From Deinandra increscens subsp. villosa (Eukaryota > Streptophyta > Magnoliopsida > Asterales > Asteraceae): a stretch of 64,000 nt of DNA. Positions 37,261 to 49,992 of this stretch are shown here, piece by piece. Below the pieces are notes generated by a model. That model was not told the origin of the DNA. It saw only the letters and a list, made by a program, of their open reading frames with translations, and searched no databases. The stretch's first letter is position 1, and each line of letters begins with the position of its first letter. The stretch covers positions 20,973,817-21,037,816 of the forward strand of contig JBCNJP010000008.1 in the NCBI GenBank assembly GCA_039602395.1. Direction: 5' to 3'. Both the position numbers and the translations under genes were made by a program.

Positions 37261-40200
37261 ATGCATGAGGTACAAGTGTGTTAAGCATGAAATTCAAACC
37301 TTACTCTCAAAACCCCTTAATGCAACGAACCATGAAGGCTATTAAAGTCATTTACCACCTTACCGTAATCACTTTTCCGCCTTTCATATTCGAGGGCTGC
37401 ATTTCCTGTCCATATTCACTTTTCTGCCTCGATAACAGCATCATCGGCCATCCCTCTCTCATCAGCCGCCTCTCGATAGCCCCAATTCCAGTCTTCTTTG
37501 CATGCTTCCATCGCATTACAGGTATTACCGCCTTCTAGTCTTCGTTATCACCACTTCTCTACCCTCTCTCCTCTATTTGATTGGCCATCGGAATTAGGGT
37601 TCATCATCTTCGTTCAATCGGTATGATTGAACATCGGAAGGCCAAGATTTGTTCAACTGGTAGACACAAACAGATTCTGCTCCGCTATAAATTCAGAACC
37701 ATCTCTCCATTTTGAATCACCTATTCAGCAGCGTCGCTTGAACTCTGTCTTCTTCAGTTTCGGGTATAATTTCTTCAAATCATTGCTTCTGTTTCTTGTA
37801 ATTTTTTATTAATCTGCCATAATTTTATAGTTGATTTGTTATGGTCGATTTTGTTTTTGTGCTTCAGTTTCGTGAATCGGTTTTGTCTCGAGTAGTCTCG
37901 AGTAGTCTCGAGTGCCCTTCTCATCTTCACGTTTGAGTTCAATTTCAAATTTTTTTAATCGATTTTCAACTTTCTGTCATTTTTTATATGTGTTGATGTT
38001 TTGATGTTTTGATTTGTGTTGAATAATCCTATATGTGTTGAATAGTTTGATGTATCTGATCTGTGTTCAATATCAAGTGTTTCATAAGTGTTAAAAATTC
38101 GGAATGATCCAATTATAAGAAGTAATAAGTAATAATATGTCCAAGTTAATAGTCTGCTATAATAATCTGCTATAATAATCTGGAATGCTCTATATATGTT
38201 CTATAATAATCCAAAACTTATAATCTGCTATAATAATCTGCTATAATAATCTGGAATGCTCTATGATAAGAACTATAATAATCAGAATTTGACATCAAGA
38301 ACTTAACAGATTTTGATTCAATGTATAAAGGTGTCCTAATGCTCAAACATTATAAGTGTTAAAGGGTTGATGTTCTATAATCCAATGATAAGAACTATAA
38401 TAAACCACTACAACTGCTTTTATTTGGTAAAGATTTTATTTTTGATATCAATGATAAGAACTTAACATAACAGATTATAATTTTTCTGGTAAAGTTAAGT
38501 TAAAGAATGAAATCTGGTAAAGTTAAATTTTTTTATATCAATGAAGTTACTTTAATGTCTGCTACTCTTTAAAAAGGTTTGAAAACTCAAGGAGATTCAC
38601 TTTAAAACCAAGAGTTACTTCATTTTTTTAACCAATAGTTACTTTAAACATCTTACTTTAAAACCAAAAGTTATTTTAAATCTCTTATACCGTATAAGAA
38701 ATAATGGAGATTCATCATTTTAAACCAAGAGTTAACACAAACTGATTTTCCACTGACCAAATCTATTACAAAAATGGTTTAATAATAGTTTTAATATTAA
38801 TACTAAAGTGTTGAAGTGTATTATGATATTTTTTTTGAAATGGTCATTTGAATAAGAATAGACTCTTGAAATAACTAAACTGGGACACCATGTTGTGTCA
38901 GAATATTATGAGGAAATAAGGTTGTCTTTTCTAAAATGTCACTGATGTACACTTTTTGTCCAACCACCGTCTCAAAATCCAGGACAGCATGACCATGAAC
39001 ACCATACCATGTTTTTGCAGCTCCACAATGATGATAATTCATGCTAAAAATGTAGGATGGAATGAGATAAATGTAAGATTATACAATCTTAGGACATTTA
39101 TTAAAAAAATGCCTAATTACCTATACAAGTAATGGTCTTTTACATGCCAAGCAAACATGCTAAGTAGCATCCCAATGTACAGCATAGGCTCAGTAACCCC
39201 CTATGAACATACAAATTATAGCTAGAAAATGGATACATATATTCAGAATTAAAGGACATAGATCTTGAAAAATCCTTTAATAATCGACCAAAATGAACCT
39301 TTAGGTTGAAATATGTGATTTGTGTTTATTTAGTTTTCCATTAGCATCAATAACTTTCAAGTACTCATCTGATTTTTATCTGTTTATTGTGACTTGTCGT
39401 AGCATATGTAAAATGTGATTTGTGTTTCTTTAATGAAGTAACTCTTGGAATCACATTCAGGTCTTTGGCAGATTTTCGAGTTGCATATCAATGGCTTTGG
39501 CAACGGGTTCTCTTTTAAACCTTGCATCATTTTTCATGTTGACAAGCTCTATAGTTTTATTCAGATATTTTTTTTATTTTGTTAATGAAGATATTAATTT
39601 GTATGCATTTAGATGATATTTTCATTTCTACTTTTGCACTAACTAATGTTTGAACTCAAAAGTTTGAATCTTATTTTGTAATTTGCAGCTTTAAGAATCT
39701 GACTCATAAAACGTTTCTTTAAAAAATGTTCATTGTGGTGAAATGAAAAATATTTGGTTTTTCGAATTAATGTTGAAAATATGCAGGTGGCAGATGTTGA
39801 TATTCCAAAAGAGGTGAAGCCCATTTTTAGGGTTTGGTAATCATTTTGACATCTGATCCAATACAGTATCACTTGCAGGTAACATAAATTCCATACTTTG
39901 CTAAATTCCTCTTATGGTCTGTGTGGTTAAACCAACTATTTTTTTGAAAATTGTAACATGTAACTTGACTTGTCAAATATCTGAAAATATGCAGGTGACA
40001 GATGTTGATATTCCAGCAGGCCCTTCAAAGTTGTTCCATTGGTGAAAGATCCTCCTTCTTTCAATATGCATCTACATTTTCTTCCCAAACGTGATTTTAG
40101 ATACACAAATAGGTAATATTCCATTAAAAGTACATTTTCGGCTGCTTCAACATGTTCTTTATGTTTCCATCTTAGCTGATGTTTATGATTTTAAGCTTGT

Positions 40201-41277
40201 GTTTTTGCGCTTAAAATTTTGCCTAAGATTCTTAGTTCTTTTACAATGTTTTAGATTGTTGATGATTCAAAGTATATTGTGAAGGAAACATTCTAGGAAT
40301 CGGTGTTTTGTCACTTGCTCTTTGAGATTCTGAACATCTTTTCTTATCTGGCAGCTATAACTCGAGAAGGATGCTAAACTGCAACTTATAACGCCTCAAA
40401 AGCCACCAGGTATTAACTCTATTACCAGAGATTATGGAATTTTTTTCAATTATGGTTCGATTTTCAGATTCTACTTTCATGTTGTTGTTGATTTGCCTAG
40501 ATTCATAAAGTTTATTACACATTGTTCATCAATGAAACATTCATTGTACCAATTACACATAATTACTAGAACTGGTTAACGATTAGGGTTCATAATAACA
40601 TGGATTACTTGCTTAGGTTCTCGATTTTGGGATGAAAAACTCCACTTTTATGATTCTTTTTATTTTATGTTTTTGAGCAAGGAAGGTGGCTAGTGTCATT
40701 CAAATAGGTGTGTAAGTTACTATAATAAACTGGTGCTAACAGATGGAAACATACGAGCGTGCTAATATAAATTGGTAGCCTTCTCCATTTATTTTTGTGC
40801 GTGTTCTTCCCACATATGAGGGCTGAGATAGAAACATATGAGTCTTCATCTTCTTTTTTTACAGGTTAAGGTAGTATATGTTACAAATTTTGATTAGAAA
40901 ATTTAGTTGGGATTATGGCATTGAAAGAGATAGTTATTTTATATGGATTATTTTCAACCATCATAGAATGATATCAGTTTTATTGTGCTTCCTTTTAGGA
41001 ACATGGTCTCTGTTTTAAATGTTCATACACAACCCACTTTCTAACTGGACTAATAACAGATTATTCCGCTAATCCAACTTGAGTGTTTCTATTGTTGTTT
41101 TCACATAGTATGGATACATGGGTTAAGATATAACAAGGGGTTGGGTTAGTGGATTAACTGATTATCCAACTTGAGTGTTTCTATTGTTGTCTGCCACAAA
41201 CAAATTTTCTATTCTATTCCCCTATTTATTGTTCCATTTAACCCATCAATTAGTCTCTTTTTTTTCTCTCATTTAAG
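37261..41277. other. AT-rich intergenic DNA, weak gene-like traces
   Basis: No open gene. Short repeats of AATCTGCTATAAT form a tandem patch at about 38150-38285, and ACTTTAAAACCAAGAGTTA words recur at 38600-38730. Two similar exon-like stretches after acceptor-like ATATGCAG at 39786 and 39996 share GCAGATGTTGATATTCCA, perhaps duplicated remnants of one exon. I cannot name a product. Confidence 0.35.
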
Positions 41278-41348
41278 GTGATGAAAGGATGTTGGCTCAA
41301 CAACTATGGACAAAAGCTGCTGAGTTTCGTGTCAAGTATGGATATTAG
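41278..41348 (+). pseudogene. Possible terminal exon of an unrecognised gene
   Basis: After a good acceptor (TTTTTTCTCTCATTTAAG) a short frame reads DERMLAQQLWTKAAEFRVKYGY and ends in TAG at 41346-41348. An upstream candidate exon at about 40359-40409 (KDAKLQLITPQKPP, then GT) has a stop in front of it. I do not recognise the protein; this may be a decayed gene or chance. Confidence 0.25.
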
Positions 41349-42974
41349 ATGCGTGTTGATATTTCAACTAGGTGTAGATTGTTTTGTTGGCGGTAAGTAT
41401 TCTTTCATTTTGGGTTTTTTAGAAGATATAGATTCATTTTAGCTTGGAAATAACATATGTTTTTTTGTAGGTTTGAGGAACAGGAAGCACATGGTTCAAG
41501 GTTATTTTTCATTGAGATAATAGCCATGATTTCTGAGTACTTTGTTAGTTCAGGCCACAAGGGTCCGGTGGGGTTGGGGTGACACATACCTCTTAGGCAT
41601 TAATTATGTTTTAAAAAATTTAGGAGGCCTTAAGCATTTCAAAACTTATCAGATGACTATTAGAACCATTTCCATTATAGCTAAGTTTTAATTATTCTAT
41701 TGACCCAACCATACATCCTAAATTGAACATGTTTTGGGAATTTTGATCAAAGTTGCTTTATTACTTATTTTTTAAAACAAACAGCCTGCGAATGGTTTGT
41801 CTGCCCGCCCGTAGACATAACCCCTTTTGCAGATGTTTTAAGCAAAAACAAACAGCCTCTTACTGTTCATAAACCCACGAAGAAATTGGCGATAATCTCA
41901 ATACGAACCGAAGACCCATGAGCGAGTTGGTTGGCTCATTAACGATGTTTGATTTCTCATTTTATATTGCTTTTATTTTTCTTTATCTGCCTAAATGAGA
42001 GGGTTTGAAACCAAGCCATCACCTGGGTTGGTGGTGAGGTGCTGCCTCCACGTATACACAACGTTGGATCAAATCCTATTTGCCTCCCACATAAATCATG
42101 TTTTCTCTCTAGAACCAGGTTTGTAAGCTCTTTTTTCTGCTTTAATTTATTTCTTCTACTTCTTTATTAGTATTGAAATTTCGTCGCATTGTGAATCTGT
42201 ATATTTTCATGTGATTTCTTCAGGTATATAAAGTTACAATGTGATCAGAAAATGATAAAGTATAGAAGCAACAACCATGTATTTTTACATTATGAGCATT
42301 TCACACTGCTTTTAATATTTAACAACTTCTTCACTGTACCTATATTTTCCATTCAAAATATATTTTCTTCAAAACTCATTTTGTTTGAATCTCACATAAA
42401 GATCATATGGTTAGTGGTTCATAATAATAATATTATGCATTTATGTATATATGTTTATGTATGTGTGTATTAAAGTGTACAACTTCTACTTTATTTTGTA
42501 CAAGTGGGTCAACTCGCGCTTCGCCGTGGAGTTGACCCGTTGGCATTTCCTATTGATTCTGTGCTTTGTAATGGTCCTAACCTACCTAATTGTAACATAG
42601 GATCAGTGAATAAACTGTAACATAGGTCACTAAGTTAAGTTTATATAGAATATTGATGTTCAGGCGAACACATGATACAAAAGCGGTTGTGCAAGTGGAT
42701 TAAGCTACTAAATTTACTTTACATATTTCATAGCCATGTGAATGGATTCACAAATGACTTCAGGTGGTTTGTTTGCACCTCAAATGTAGGTTACAAAAGT
42801 AGTTAAGGGCAATTAGTTTCCAACCAAAAGATACGAAGCCATGCTACTGTTTTTCACCAAAAAAGTAATCCACTTCCACCTTCCTGTTTACATAACTTAA
42901 CCTGCCACATTTCCGACACTTGCCTGATCAACACCTGGGTCGTGGCTTCCCTGCGAGCTAGTGACGTCCTGGCT
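41349..42974. other. Intergenic DNA with one strong hairpin
   Basis: No gene seen. A perfect 10-base inverted repeat GGGTCAACTC (42506-42515) / GAGTTGACCC (42529-42538) with a GC-rich 13-base loop stands out from AT-rich surroundings. The rest is unassigned. Confidence 0.4.
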
Positions 42975-43392
42975 TTATGCCCTTAGATCAATACCGGGCT
43001 CCCACCTATCCTCTAAAGTGCCGATGTCATGGGTAACCACATTCAATAGTTTATATGAATTTTGTTGTACAGCCTTCCTAAAATATATTAGATGATTTAG
43101 AAGGTGCTTACCTGGTTCGCCAGGTTGCACCACTGCAATAGGGACCAGCGAAATACATGTTCCTCGAAGCTCCAACAACGAATCTGTTATCCTGCGTCCT
43201 TGGTTGACTGTCAATAGCCATTTTGTATGAATCGGGTTCGCTATAGGAGTGGGCAGAGTTTTTGCATCAGTGAACCCGTCTATGGTGATCAAGTTGAAGC
43301 ACCGCACACCAGTCATGGTAATCAAAGAAGCGTCCGACAAAAGCACGTTGATTTTTGCAGATCCATCATCCATCGTACACCTAATAGTGTAC
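42975..43392 (-). pseudogene. RPA70-like gene 1, last exon
   Basis: After an acceptor (TTGTCAACAG) the exon reads YTIRCTMDDGSAKINVLLSD, typical of the OB fold that follows the zinc ribbon in the third DNA-binding domain of RPA70, and runs open to a TAA at 42975. It continues the frame of the exon ending at 51439, 8 kb away; the Helitron at 43432-51410 lies in the intron between them. If the Helitron is discounted, the intron is 67 bases (28 + 39). Known role of the family: single-stranded DNA binding in replication and repair; plant Helitrons often carry such genes. Confidence 0.7.
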
Positions 43393-43774
43393 CTGTTGAC
43401 AATTATTATAAATGTTAACTATGTGGTCTTATCTATACTACTATACAATGCATCTCTTTTAAAACTCTTAAAATTTAAGAGGTATAAACCACAAAGCAGA
43501 ATGTACAACAACTGAAGCATAAACTCTTACAGCTCTTAGATGTTTGGATTTAGACGGGCCGGAAACTTTTTTAAAATTCAAATTGCATAGAGATATTGCT
43601 TTTTATATCTATCAGATCTACAAGAATTTCTCTTTCTTCTGGATTATCTCTCTTTTCATATCTATCAGATCTATAAGAATTTCCCCCTATTTTTTTTAGA
43701 TTTCTCTCTAAAAATTCACCGCTCTCTTCATCCATGGAATTAGGGTTTTTTCAGGCGACGAGCCATCTTCGTCC

Positions 43775-43849
43775 ATGGCTTCCATCTCCGACAACCTTTC
43801 TTCTCTGGTTGTCCCTCCGCTCCACCACTCTTCTAGCCACCTCCTTGCT
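43775..43849 (+). pseudogene. Candidate captured first exon inside the Helitron
   Basis: ATG in a CCATGG context, 25 codons (MASISDNLSSLVVPPLHHSS...) then the donor GTAAGT at 43850. Serine-rich and without acids apart from one Asp, so it could be a targeting peptide. The following 1.4 kb gives no clear second exon. Helitrons often carry such host gene pieces; the parent gene is not recognised. Confidence 0.3.
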
Positions 43850-45301
43850 GTAAGTTTCTATCGCCATTGCTCGCGTGTCTAGGGTTTCTACCGCCGACAG
43901 AGGCCTGAACCCGTCGCGCCTCCGGTGACGATTCAGGTTCCCGATCTCTTCCTTTTGTTCACCTCTCTTGATTTTACTTTATTTAGTCACTGTAATTGCG
44001 ATTTGCATCATCGTCTTCTCGATTTCTATGTATAGATCTGCCTAGGGTTTTTGTGACCAGGACATCGTTAGTTCTTGCAAAGAGTTGGTTCTCGATTTCT
44101 ATCCAAAGAGTTGCAACCTTGGTGGTGGACGTGGGTTTTGCGGCCAACCTATGTGAACAACTTCTAGGGTTTTTCTGGTGATCTTCGACGGTGACAAAGA
44201 CGGCATGGCAGTGTCAAGGGTGGTGTACGAAGTGTATCGATGGCTCAGTTCGATGTTGGTTTTCCCTTTTTGCTCAAGGTTTGGTTTCTGGATTCTAGAG
44301 CTTTGTGGATCTCTTGAATCCTCTTTCAAAGTTTCTTCTTCAGATCGGTATGCCTCTCAACGATCTTCGCAATGTTTGTAATTTTGTTACATGCTTATCC
44401 AAGGTTAGTGATACATTTTTTTTGAAGGAATGTTAGTCCTTTATTTTCTATTTGTAACCAATGTTGTTTTCTTTGTGTTTCTCTAGCGTTTAACCCGTTT
44501 ATTTTATTTAATATTATATAGTGGTTCTCTAACTAATCGATTTTATGGGTTGGACCATATAGGGCGATATTTGGAGATGCAGCAAGCGTGGTTTCTTGAT
44601 GCTTCTGGAAATCAGATTACTTTTCATCAAAAAGTTCAGCATTAAGCCGGCTATATCAAACACCCCTGAGATATGCTCAGTTTTAGCCTCTTGATTAATT
44701 TCATTACATATTTACTGTTTTAAAAGTAGAAGTTACGAATTTTATGTAAACTAATTGTGGGATTTGTGTTCTCTTTCCATGCTTTAGAGGTATAGAACAG
44801 AACAGGAAAGGTAGCAGAAGCTTCTGTTTTGTAATTTTTGTCAGAGGTAATATATTAAAATGACAAAGATAGATAGATCGTTAATTATTAGTATATTAAA
44901 ATAAATGAATCTTGATTATATATATTTTATAGAAGACTTTAGATTATGCATATGTTATGGGCAATTATTGTTTATTTAGGTATTGGTTTGCACAGGTAGT
45001 TTGGGTTAGGGGGTAAACCTTCCAACTCATGTCGTGATAATTAAGGTTAGTAATTCTTATCAAATTCTCATAAAGATACAATAATTTATTGTTAGTTCTG
45101 AATTTATTGCTTTGCTGCTTAGGTTACAGAGAGTTGAGAGGGCTCATGTTATTGGATTATTTAGGGTTAAACTCTTTTAGTTTTAAATTACTATGTTTGT
45201 GACCGATATCTATTTCAATTCGGCTGCTTGCTATTATTTGTTTGAATTCTACAAGGGTAGATAAGCTAAATCGATGATACAAATGAGGAAACCAATATAC
45301 G

Positions 45302-45823
45302 TGTAAGTCCCAAAATGATCCTTACGCGATATCTAGTCCAATCAAGACCGTGCGGAATCCGGTTTGATTGGTGATTCAAGATTAATTGAAAAATAAGATG
45401 AATAAGCAATTAAGAACGAGAATAACACACAAACCACAAGAAGTAGAACACTTGAATAACCTCCTTTGATTGCAATACACAATCGAAATTCTCTTTAGAG
45501 AATTTCGTAAACCACCAATTGAGATCAACACCAAAACAGCAACCTCATAATGAGGGGAGGTCTTCCCTTATATAGGGATTTTCCAACTTGGAGAACAAGA
45601 CAACCTAAAAACCCTAATTAATAGTCAATTCCCGTATTTGACTTTCCAGGCCCACTAAAACCCATCTAAACTCTTTTAAACTGAGCCCAAACCTATCTAA
45701 AATGGCCCAATGACCCAATATACCCATAACCCAGCTTATTTTCACCTATTCTAACACACAGGCCTTCAGAATACTCCGCCAAGCGATGATTTAATACACA
45801 AGCCACAAATCTTGGTCCTTACA
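45302..45823 (-). repeat. Element D 3' LTR
   Basis: 522 bases. TATA box (minus CCTATATAAGG) at about 45568-45578. A perfect inverted repeat CGAAATTCTC/GAGAATTTCG with a TTTA loop lies near 45484-45507, in the expected 5' part of the transcript. Confidence 0.97.
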
Positions 45824-45836
45824 ATCTTCCCCTTGG
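45824..45836 (-). other. Element D polypurine tract
   Basis: Minus-strand AAGGGGAAGAT ends at the LTR start TGTAAG. Confidence 0.75.
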
Positions 45837-47949
45837 CTTGTGCTATTAAATATCTTCTACTTTCAATCTTCAGACTTCAGTCTTCTCCTTGGCTTGAACA
45901 TGGGTTGGTGAAGATTCTTTTCTTGAACGATCTTCATTGGGCAGCAACGGTCGAGTTCTGGGAGTTTTCTCTCAATCAGCATCAGCTTGGACTTCAAATG
46001 ACAAACAAGTAATGAGAGGAGGATTCTCATGCACTTGCTTCTTCTTGATAACCGTTGAGTCCTTGCTGAATCATCAGTAACTGTCTTGACTTGCATGAGA
46101 CTTCAGAGGATAAATTTTGAAAACCTCTGTCTTGGCATTTGTGACTACTCTGCATCTTTTCTTCAATTAGCTTCCCCTAAACCTGAGAACGGTGTCTTTG
46201 GACGCTTTACTTGAACAACCAACAAACTTCCCCTGAGCATAGGGTAAGTCCTTTTCCGGCTGGTTCTTCAACACGAACAGTAACAGCACTCATTGACTTT
46301 TCTTTTCCATGACATTTCATTTAACCTGTCATGCACAACATGGAACAAACACAAACACTAACCAGCATATGATGACTGGTTATCGGGTTAGAATTATTTT
46401 ACCAAAAACTTCCCCTGAACCTGAGGACTCTTCACATTATCTCCCCCTGAGATTCTGGAGGGGTGATACCTTCTTGCACAAACCCATAAAAACTTATTAA
46501 AACCTTTAAATTAACCTGGCCATGGTTGAAACATAAAAAATAAAAACAAACTTAAGATAATACAAAAGAAAAAAAAATAAAAATAAAAACAAACATACCA
46601 AATTACTAAACGAGAAGGTTTCTATGGGATCAAACCGTATGAATCTGACTGAGGAACCCTTTTCAGCTTCTGTTACTCGAACACGTCTAGGTGATTGCCA
46701 ATATACTGATCCACTTTAAACTCAAACCCTTTTCTTAATCAGGCTGTTTGTCACTTTATTATCTTTTATTGGTGCATTAATTATGAACAGCAAGTGGGTT
46801 TCAACAAATCCTAGGTACATGTTATTACACACTATCAAGCACATAAATTCCCTACCACATATTTTCACAACCTGATCCAGAAGTTTGAAACTGAGCTCCA
46901 GACTGGGTTGAGAAGAGAAAGAATAGATCACATAGATTTTTGGGTATAATATACAAGTCAACTGAATTTTTGAAACATTTTTTATAATGCTCTCATCAGT
47001 GACAAAGGCTGAGGGTTTTGGACTCTTGAGGGTCTCTTTTGATGTGCTCTTTGGCATCTTTTGGGTGTATATTATTTTTTTTTTTATTTTTGATTTTAGA
47101 TGATCTAGAAGTACGTATGTATGGACAACTCCAGGTCATTGCTCACGCAAAGCAGAGGAGAGCCTTACATACATGTGAAGCATCCCCAGGTCATTGCTCA
47201 CGCAAAGCAGAGGGGACACCGACTTTTTGAGCTCAATTTCACACTCTTGGAGACAAGCGTGTGTATCGGGAACTTGAACATGCAGTCAAATAGAAATGAA
47301 ATTAACCTAAGTGCTGTTACCCAACAAACTGCCATACGTTATCTTTAAGTGTGTAACGCATACCTTTTCAGATTTTAGAGCCGAGCCTACCAGCATATCA
47401 CCATGGATCATGTCTTTCACATCTGCTTTACACGTGTCAGCCATCTCCAAGACGGAAGTTTATTTCACTTCCCTCCTTCTAAAGAAAACAAAAGATTAAA
47501 AATTAAAAAGCACAATTTAATTTTGAGGGGTCAACAATTTCATCGTTTCTATTCTTCCCCTTGCTTTTTGATTTTTAATAACAACACACATTTTTTTTTT
47601 GATTTTTTTTTTTTTTTTTTAACACTCACTGACACAATACTAAATATGTACTAAAAACTGGCCAAGCTAACCTTCAAAGTTTATCTTTTGAAACTTTTAA
47701 GAAATGGGTTTTGTTTCATGCACAACCATACTTCACATCAAATCAGCCAAGAAACAAACAATTTAGACAGTGTTACCTTTACTGCTGATTTTCTCAGATT
47801 TACCTCTCACAAGGAAACATACCCTCCATTGAAATCTTCATGTCATGTGGTAGAGAGATGCCTCCTATCCTGTGCCTGGAACAATCACTATCACAAACAA
47901 ACAAGGTTAATGAAAGTCCTCCTTGACTGTTCCTGCACACTGTGAGAGA
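45837..47949 (-). other. Element D 3' non-coding region
   Basis: No gene seen in 2.1 kb. A 28-base direct repeat, CCAGGTCATTGC...CAGAGG, stands at 47131-47158 and 47186-47213; in the transcript each copy folds into a stem capped by a GTGA tetraloop (TTGC-GTGA-GCAA) inside an outer stem. Long T runs lie at 47071-47083 and 47590-47620. Confidence 0.6.
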
Positions 47950-49992
47950 TTAGTTAACCATAAGTACCCAGGCCATTGTTGTTCTGGGTATACCTGCAGA
48001 GTCATTGAAAGTTATTTCTTTTAAGCACATCCTCTTTGAAAGATTGATACTTGGGGTTGTGGGTGCCTTTGATTTGGGTTTCTTGGTATTGTTTTTGGTG
48101 TTTTTTTTGGTGGACTTTGGTGTGGGCTTTGTGGGTTCATTAGAATTCACACGACCATCATCAGAAATGATATTCGTGGGCTGATTGTTTTCTTTCCCTT
48201 TACCTTGTAGCCTTTTAGGTGGAATTTGATAAATGTTTGATTTATCATTTTTAACTTCATCAAATTGTTTGGAGTGCTTCTTATACACCCCTTTAGGTAG
48301 GTAACACTGATTTACCACCTTTTTCACATTCCACCTCTCTTGATTATTCTCAGAAAGACCACCATGTTTGGGAACCCAAATAGGTTTTAAAGCAACAACT
48401 GATTTGTTAACAGAATCATTCAATTTATGACTTTTGAAATCAGTTTTGGTTGGATGTTGAGGTGACTTAGGCTTTTGGTTAACTTTCTGTACCTTTGGTT
48501 GTAGGGGCACAGACTTCTGCACCTTGGGGATTGAGGGTGCAGGCTTTTTGGTCACCTTATGCACCTTTGGTTGTGAAGGTACATGTCTCTGCACCTTAGG
48601 GTGTGAAGGTGCAGACTCTTTGGTCACTTTAGATACCTTTGAGCCTGTAGGTACCTTTGGCTGAGAATTTACCTTTTTGTGGCCATGTTTGTGGTTTGTG
48701 CCACCATATGATTGCCCTTGGTAGTTTTGCAAATGAGTTTTAGGGTAGTAGGGTTCATATGGCCTATATAAACAATTTCTTGCCACATGTCCAGGATTCC
48801 CACACATATGGCAGGACTGCTTCTTTGGGTACGCGGGAGCTTGGGAATATTTCTTCCCTGTGGATACCCAAGATGGTTTGGAATTTTTGTGGATCCACAT
48901 AACTTTGCCATTGGGCCTCGTTGTTAGCACATACTCCCGCTGTACTGGCACAAATTGGTCATATACAGAAGTTACCTCAGGATATGGGATAAAGTCATGT
49001 GGTCTGGCCTCCTGCACATTCTGCACATTACTAGCATTATCACAAACATTAGCACACACATTCAAACAACCATTCAAACCAACCAAATTAGGATCAGTAG
49101 GCTTAGGATCAGCAACCTGTGGTCCCTTATCCTTTCTCAAAATCCTGACTTTCCTCAAAGGTTTGGAAAGTTTAGCATCACAAACACCGAAATTAAAAGT
49201 ACCACAAACAGAAGTTTTGTCAAAAACATCAGACTTAGCAAAGCTCAATTCAGACTCAGATTTATTTGACGCAAAAATTTCAGTTTTGACGTCAGGAAAC
49301 TTTTGACTCTCAATGCCAACACTTTCCCCCTTTGAACCTGCTTCTTTGTTTTCTGTATCTGCACAAGAAGTAATAGGGTTAGAAACAGGAGCAGAAATTT
49401 TAATAGGACAAGCTGCCAATTTCTTTTCGATCTCAGCTTTAGCATCCAAGTTAGTCTTGGAACACTCATAATCTGAGATCATTTCATGCATCAGGGGCAT
49501 CGGTACTGTATGAGTGGACTTTTCATCTTTTATTTCAGTACCGAGACCCAAACCAGAGTTGGCTTTTAGATGACGCATACGAGCGTCTATGTTGTAGAAA
49601 AGTGAGCTAGCCTTCATCATTTCTGACACAATCTTACCGTTTCGCTCAACTTTGGTTTGCGATGTTTCTAATTGCCCTTTAAGTTGTTCAAGTTCAGTTT
49701 TCAATGTGGCAATTTCTTCATTAGCAACTGTCAGATATGTGTTTTTGTTACTCAAGTCCCTTTGAATATTTTTTATGTCAATTTTAGCAGCTTCAAGTTT
49801 CTCACTCAAGTTTTTACTCCTACCTTTGTATTCTCTCAATTCTCTATCAATAAATTCACGATTTAATGTTTCATTGAAAAACTTAGTTTGCCATTCTTGA
49901 GACTCATTAAGTATAGTTTGACATTTAAGGTTAAGACATACCTCAGAGCTGCTGGCAGATACAGAATTACCTGGAAGAAAGGATGCCATCAA
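47950..49992 (-). CDS. gag: Element D gag-like protein, 680 residues, open
   Basis: Open from ATG 49992 (MMASFLPGNSVS) to the stop at 47950. It lacks the N-terminal capsid-type domain found in A, C2 and G: it starts with a coiled coil (about residues 30-130), then an acid/Ser region, a single zinc knuckle CHMCGNPGHVARNC near residue 395, a Lys/Pro-rich stretch with repeated SQPKV/PKVQK units near 425-540, an Asn/Lys-rich stretch near 610-645 and the end TTMAWVLMVN, which matches the gag end of A (SKAWVPFRN). So it corresponds to the C-terminal half of a full gag. As a nucleic-acid-binding protein it could help package the RNA in particles of another element. Given the young age, the open frame may still be functional. 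Confidence 0.85.
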   Translation of the reverse strand: MMASFLPGNSVSASSSEVCLNLKCQTILNESQEWQTKFFNETLNREFIDRELREYKGRSKNLSEKLEAAKIDIKNIQRDLSNKNTYLTVANEEIATLKTELEQLKGQLETSQTKVERNGKIVSEMMKASSLFYNIDARMRHLKANSGLGLGTEIKDEKSTHTVPMPLMHEMISDYECSKTNLDAKAEIEKKLAACPIKISAPVSNPITSCADTENKEAGSKGESVGIESQKFPDVKTEIFASNKSESELSFAKSDVFDKTSVCGTFNFGVCDAKLSKPLRKVRILRKDKGPQVADPKPTDPNLVGLNGCLNVCANVCDNASNVQNVQEARPHDFIPYPEVTSVYDQFVPVQREYVLTTRPNGKVMWIHKNSKPSWVSTGKKYSQAPAYPKKQSCHMCGNPGHVARNCLYRPYEPYYPKTHLQNYQGQSYGGTNHKHGHKKVNSQPKVPTGSKVSKVTKESAPSHPKVQRHVPSQPKVHKVTKKPAPSIPKVQKSVPLQPKVQKVNQKPKSPQHPTKTDFKSHKLNDSVNKSVVALKPIWVPKHGGLSENNQERWNVKKVVNQCYLPKGVYKKHSKQFDEVKNDKSNIYQIPPKRLQGKGKENNQPTNIISDDGRVNSNEPTKPTPKSTKKNTKNNTKKPKSKAPTTPSINLSKRMCLKEITFNDSAGIPRTTMAWVLMVN

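Noticed and set aside
42506..42538. 3' hairpin of a Helitron
   Set aside because: No CTRR end at the right distance on either strand, so it remains an unexplained hairpin.
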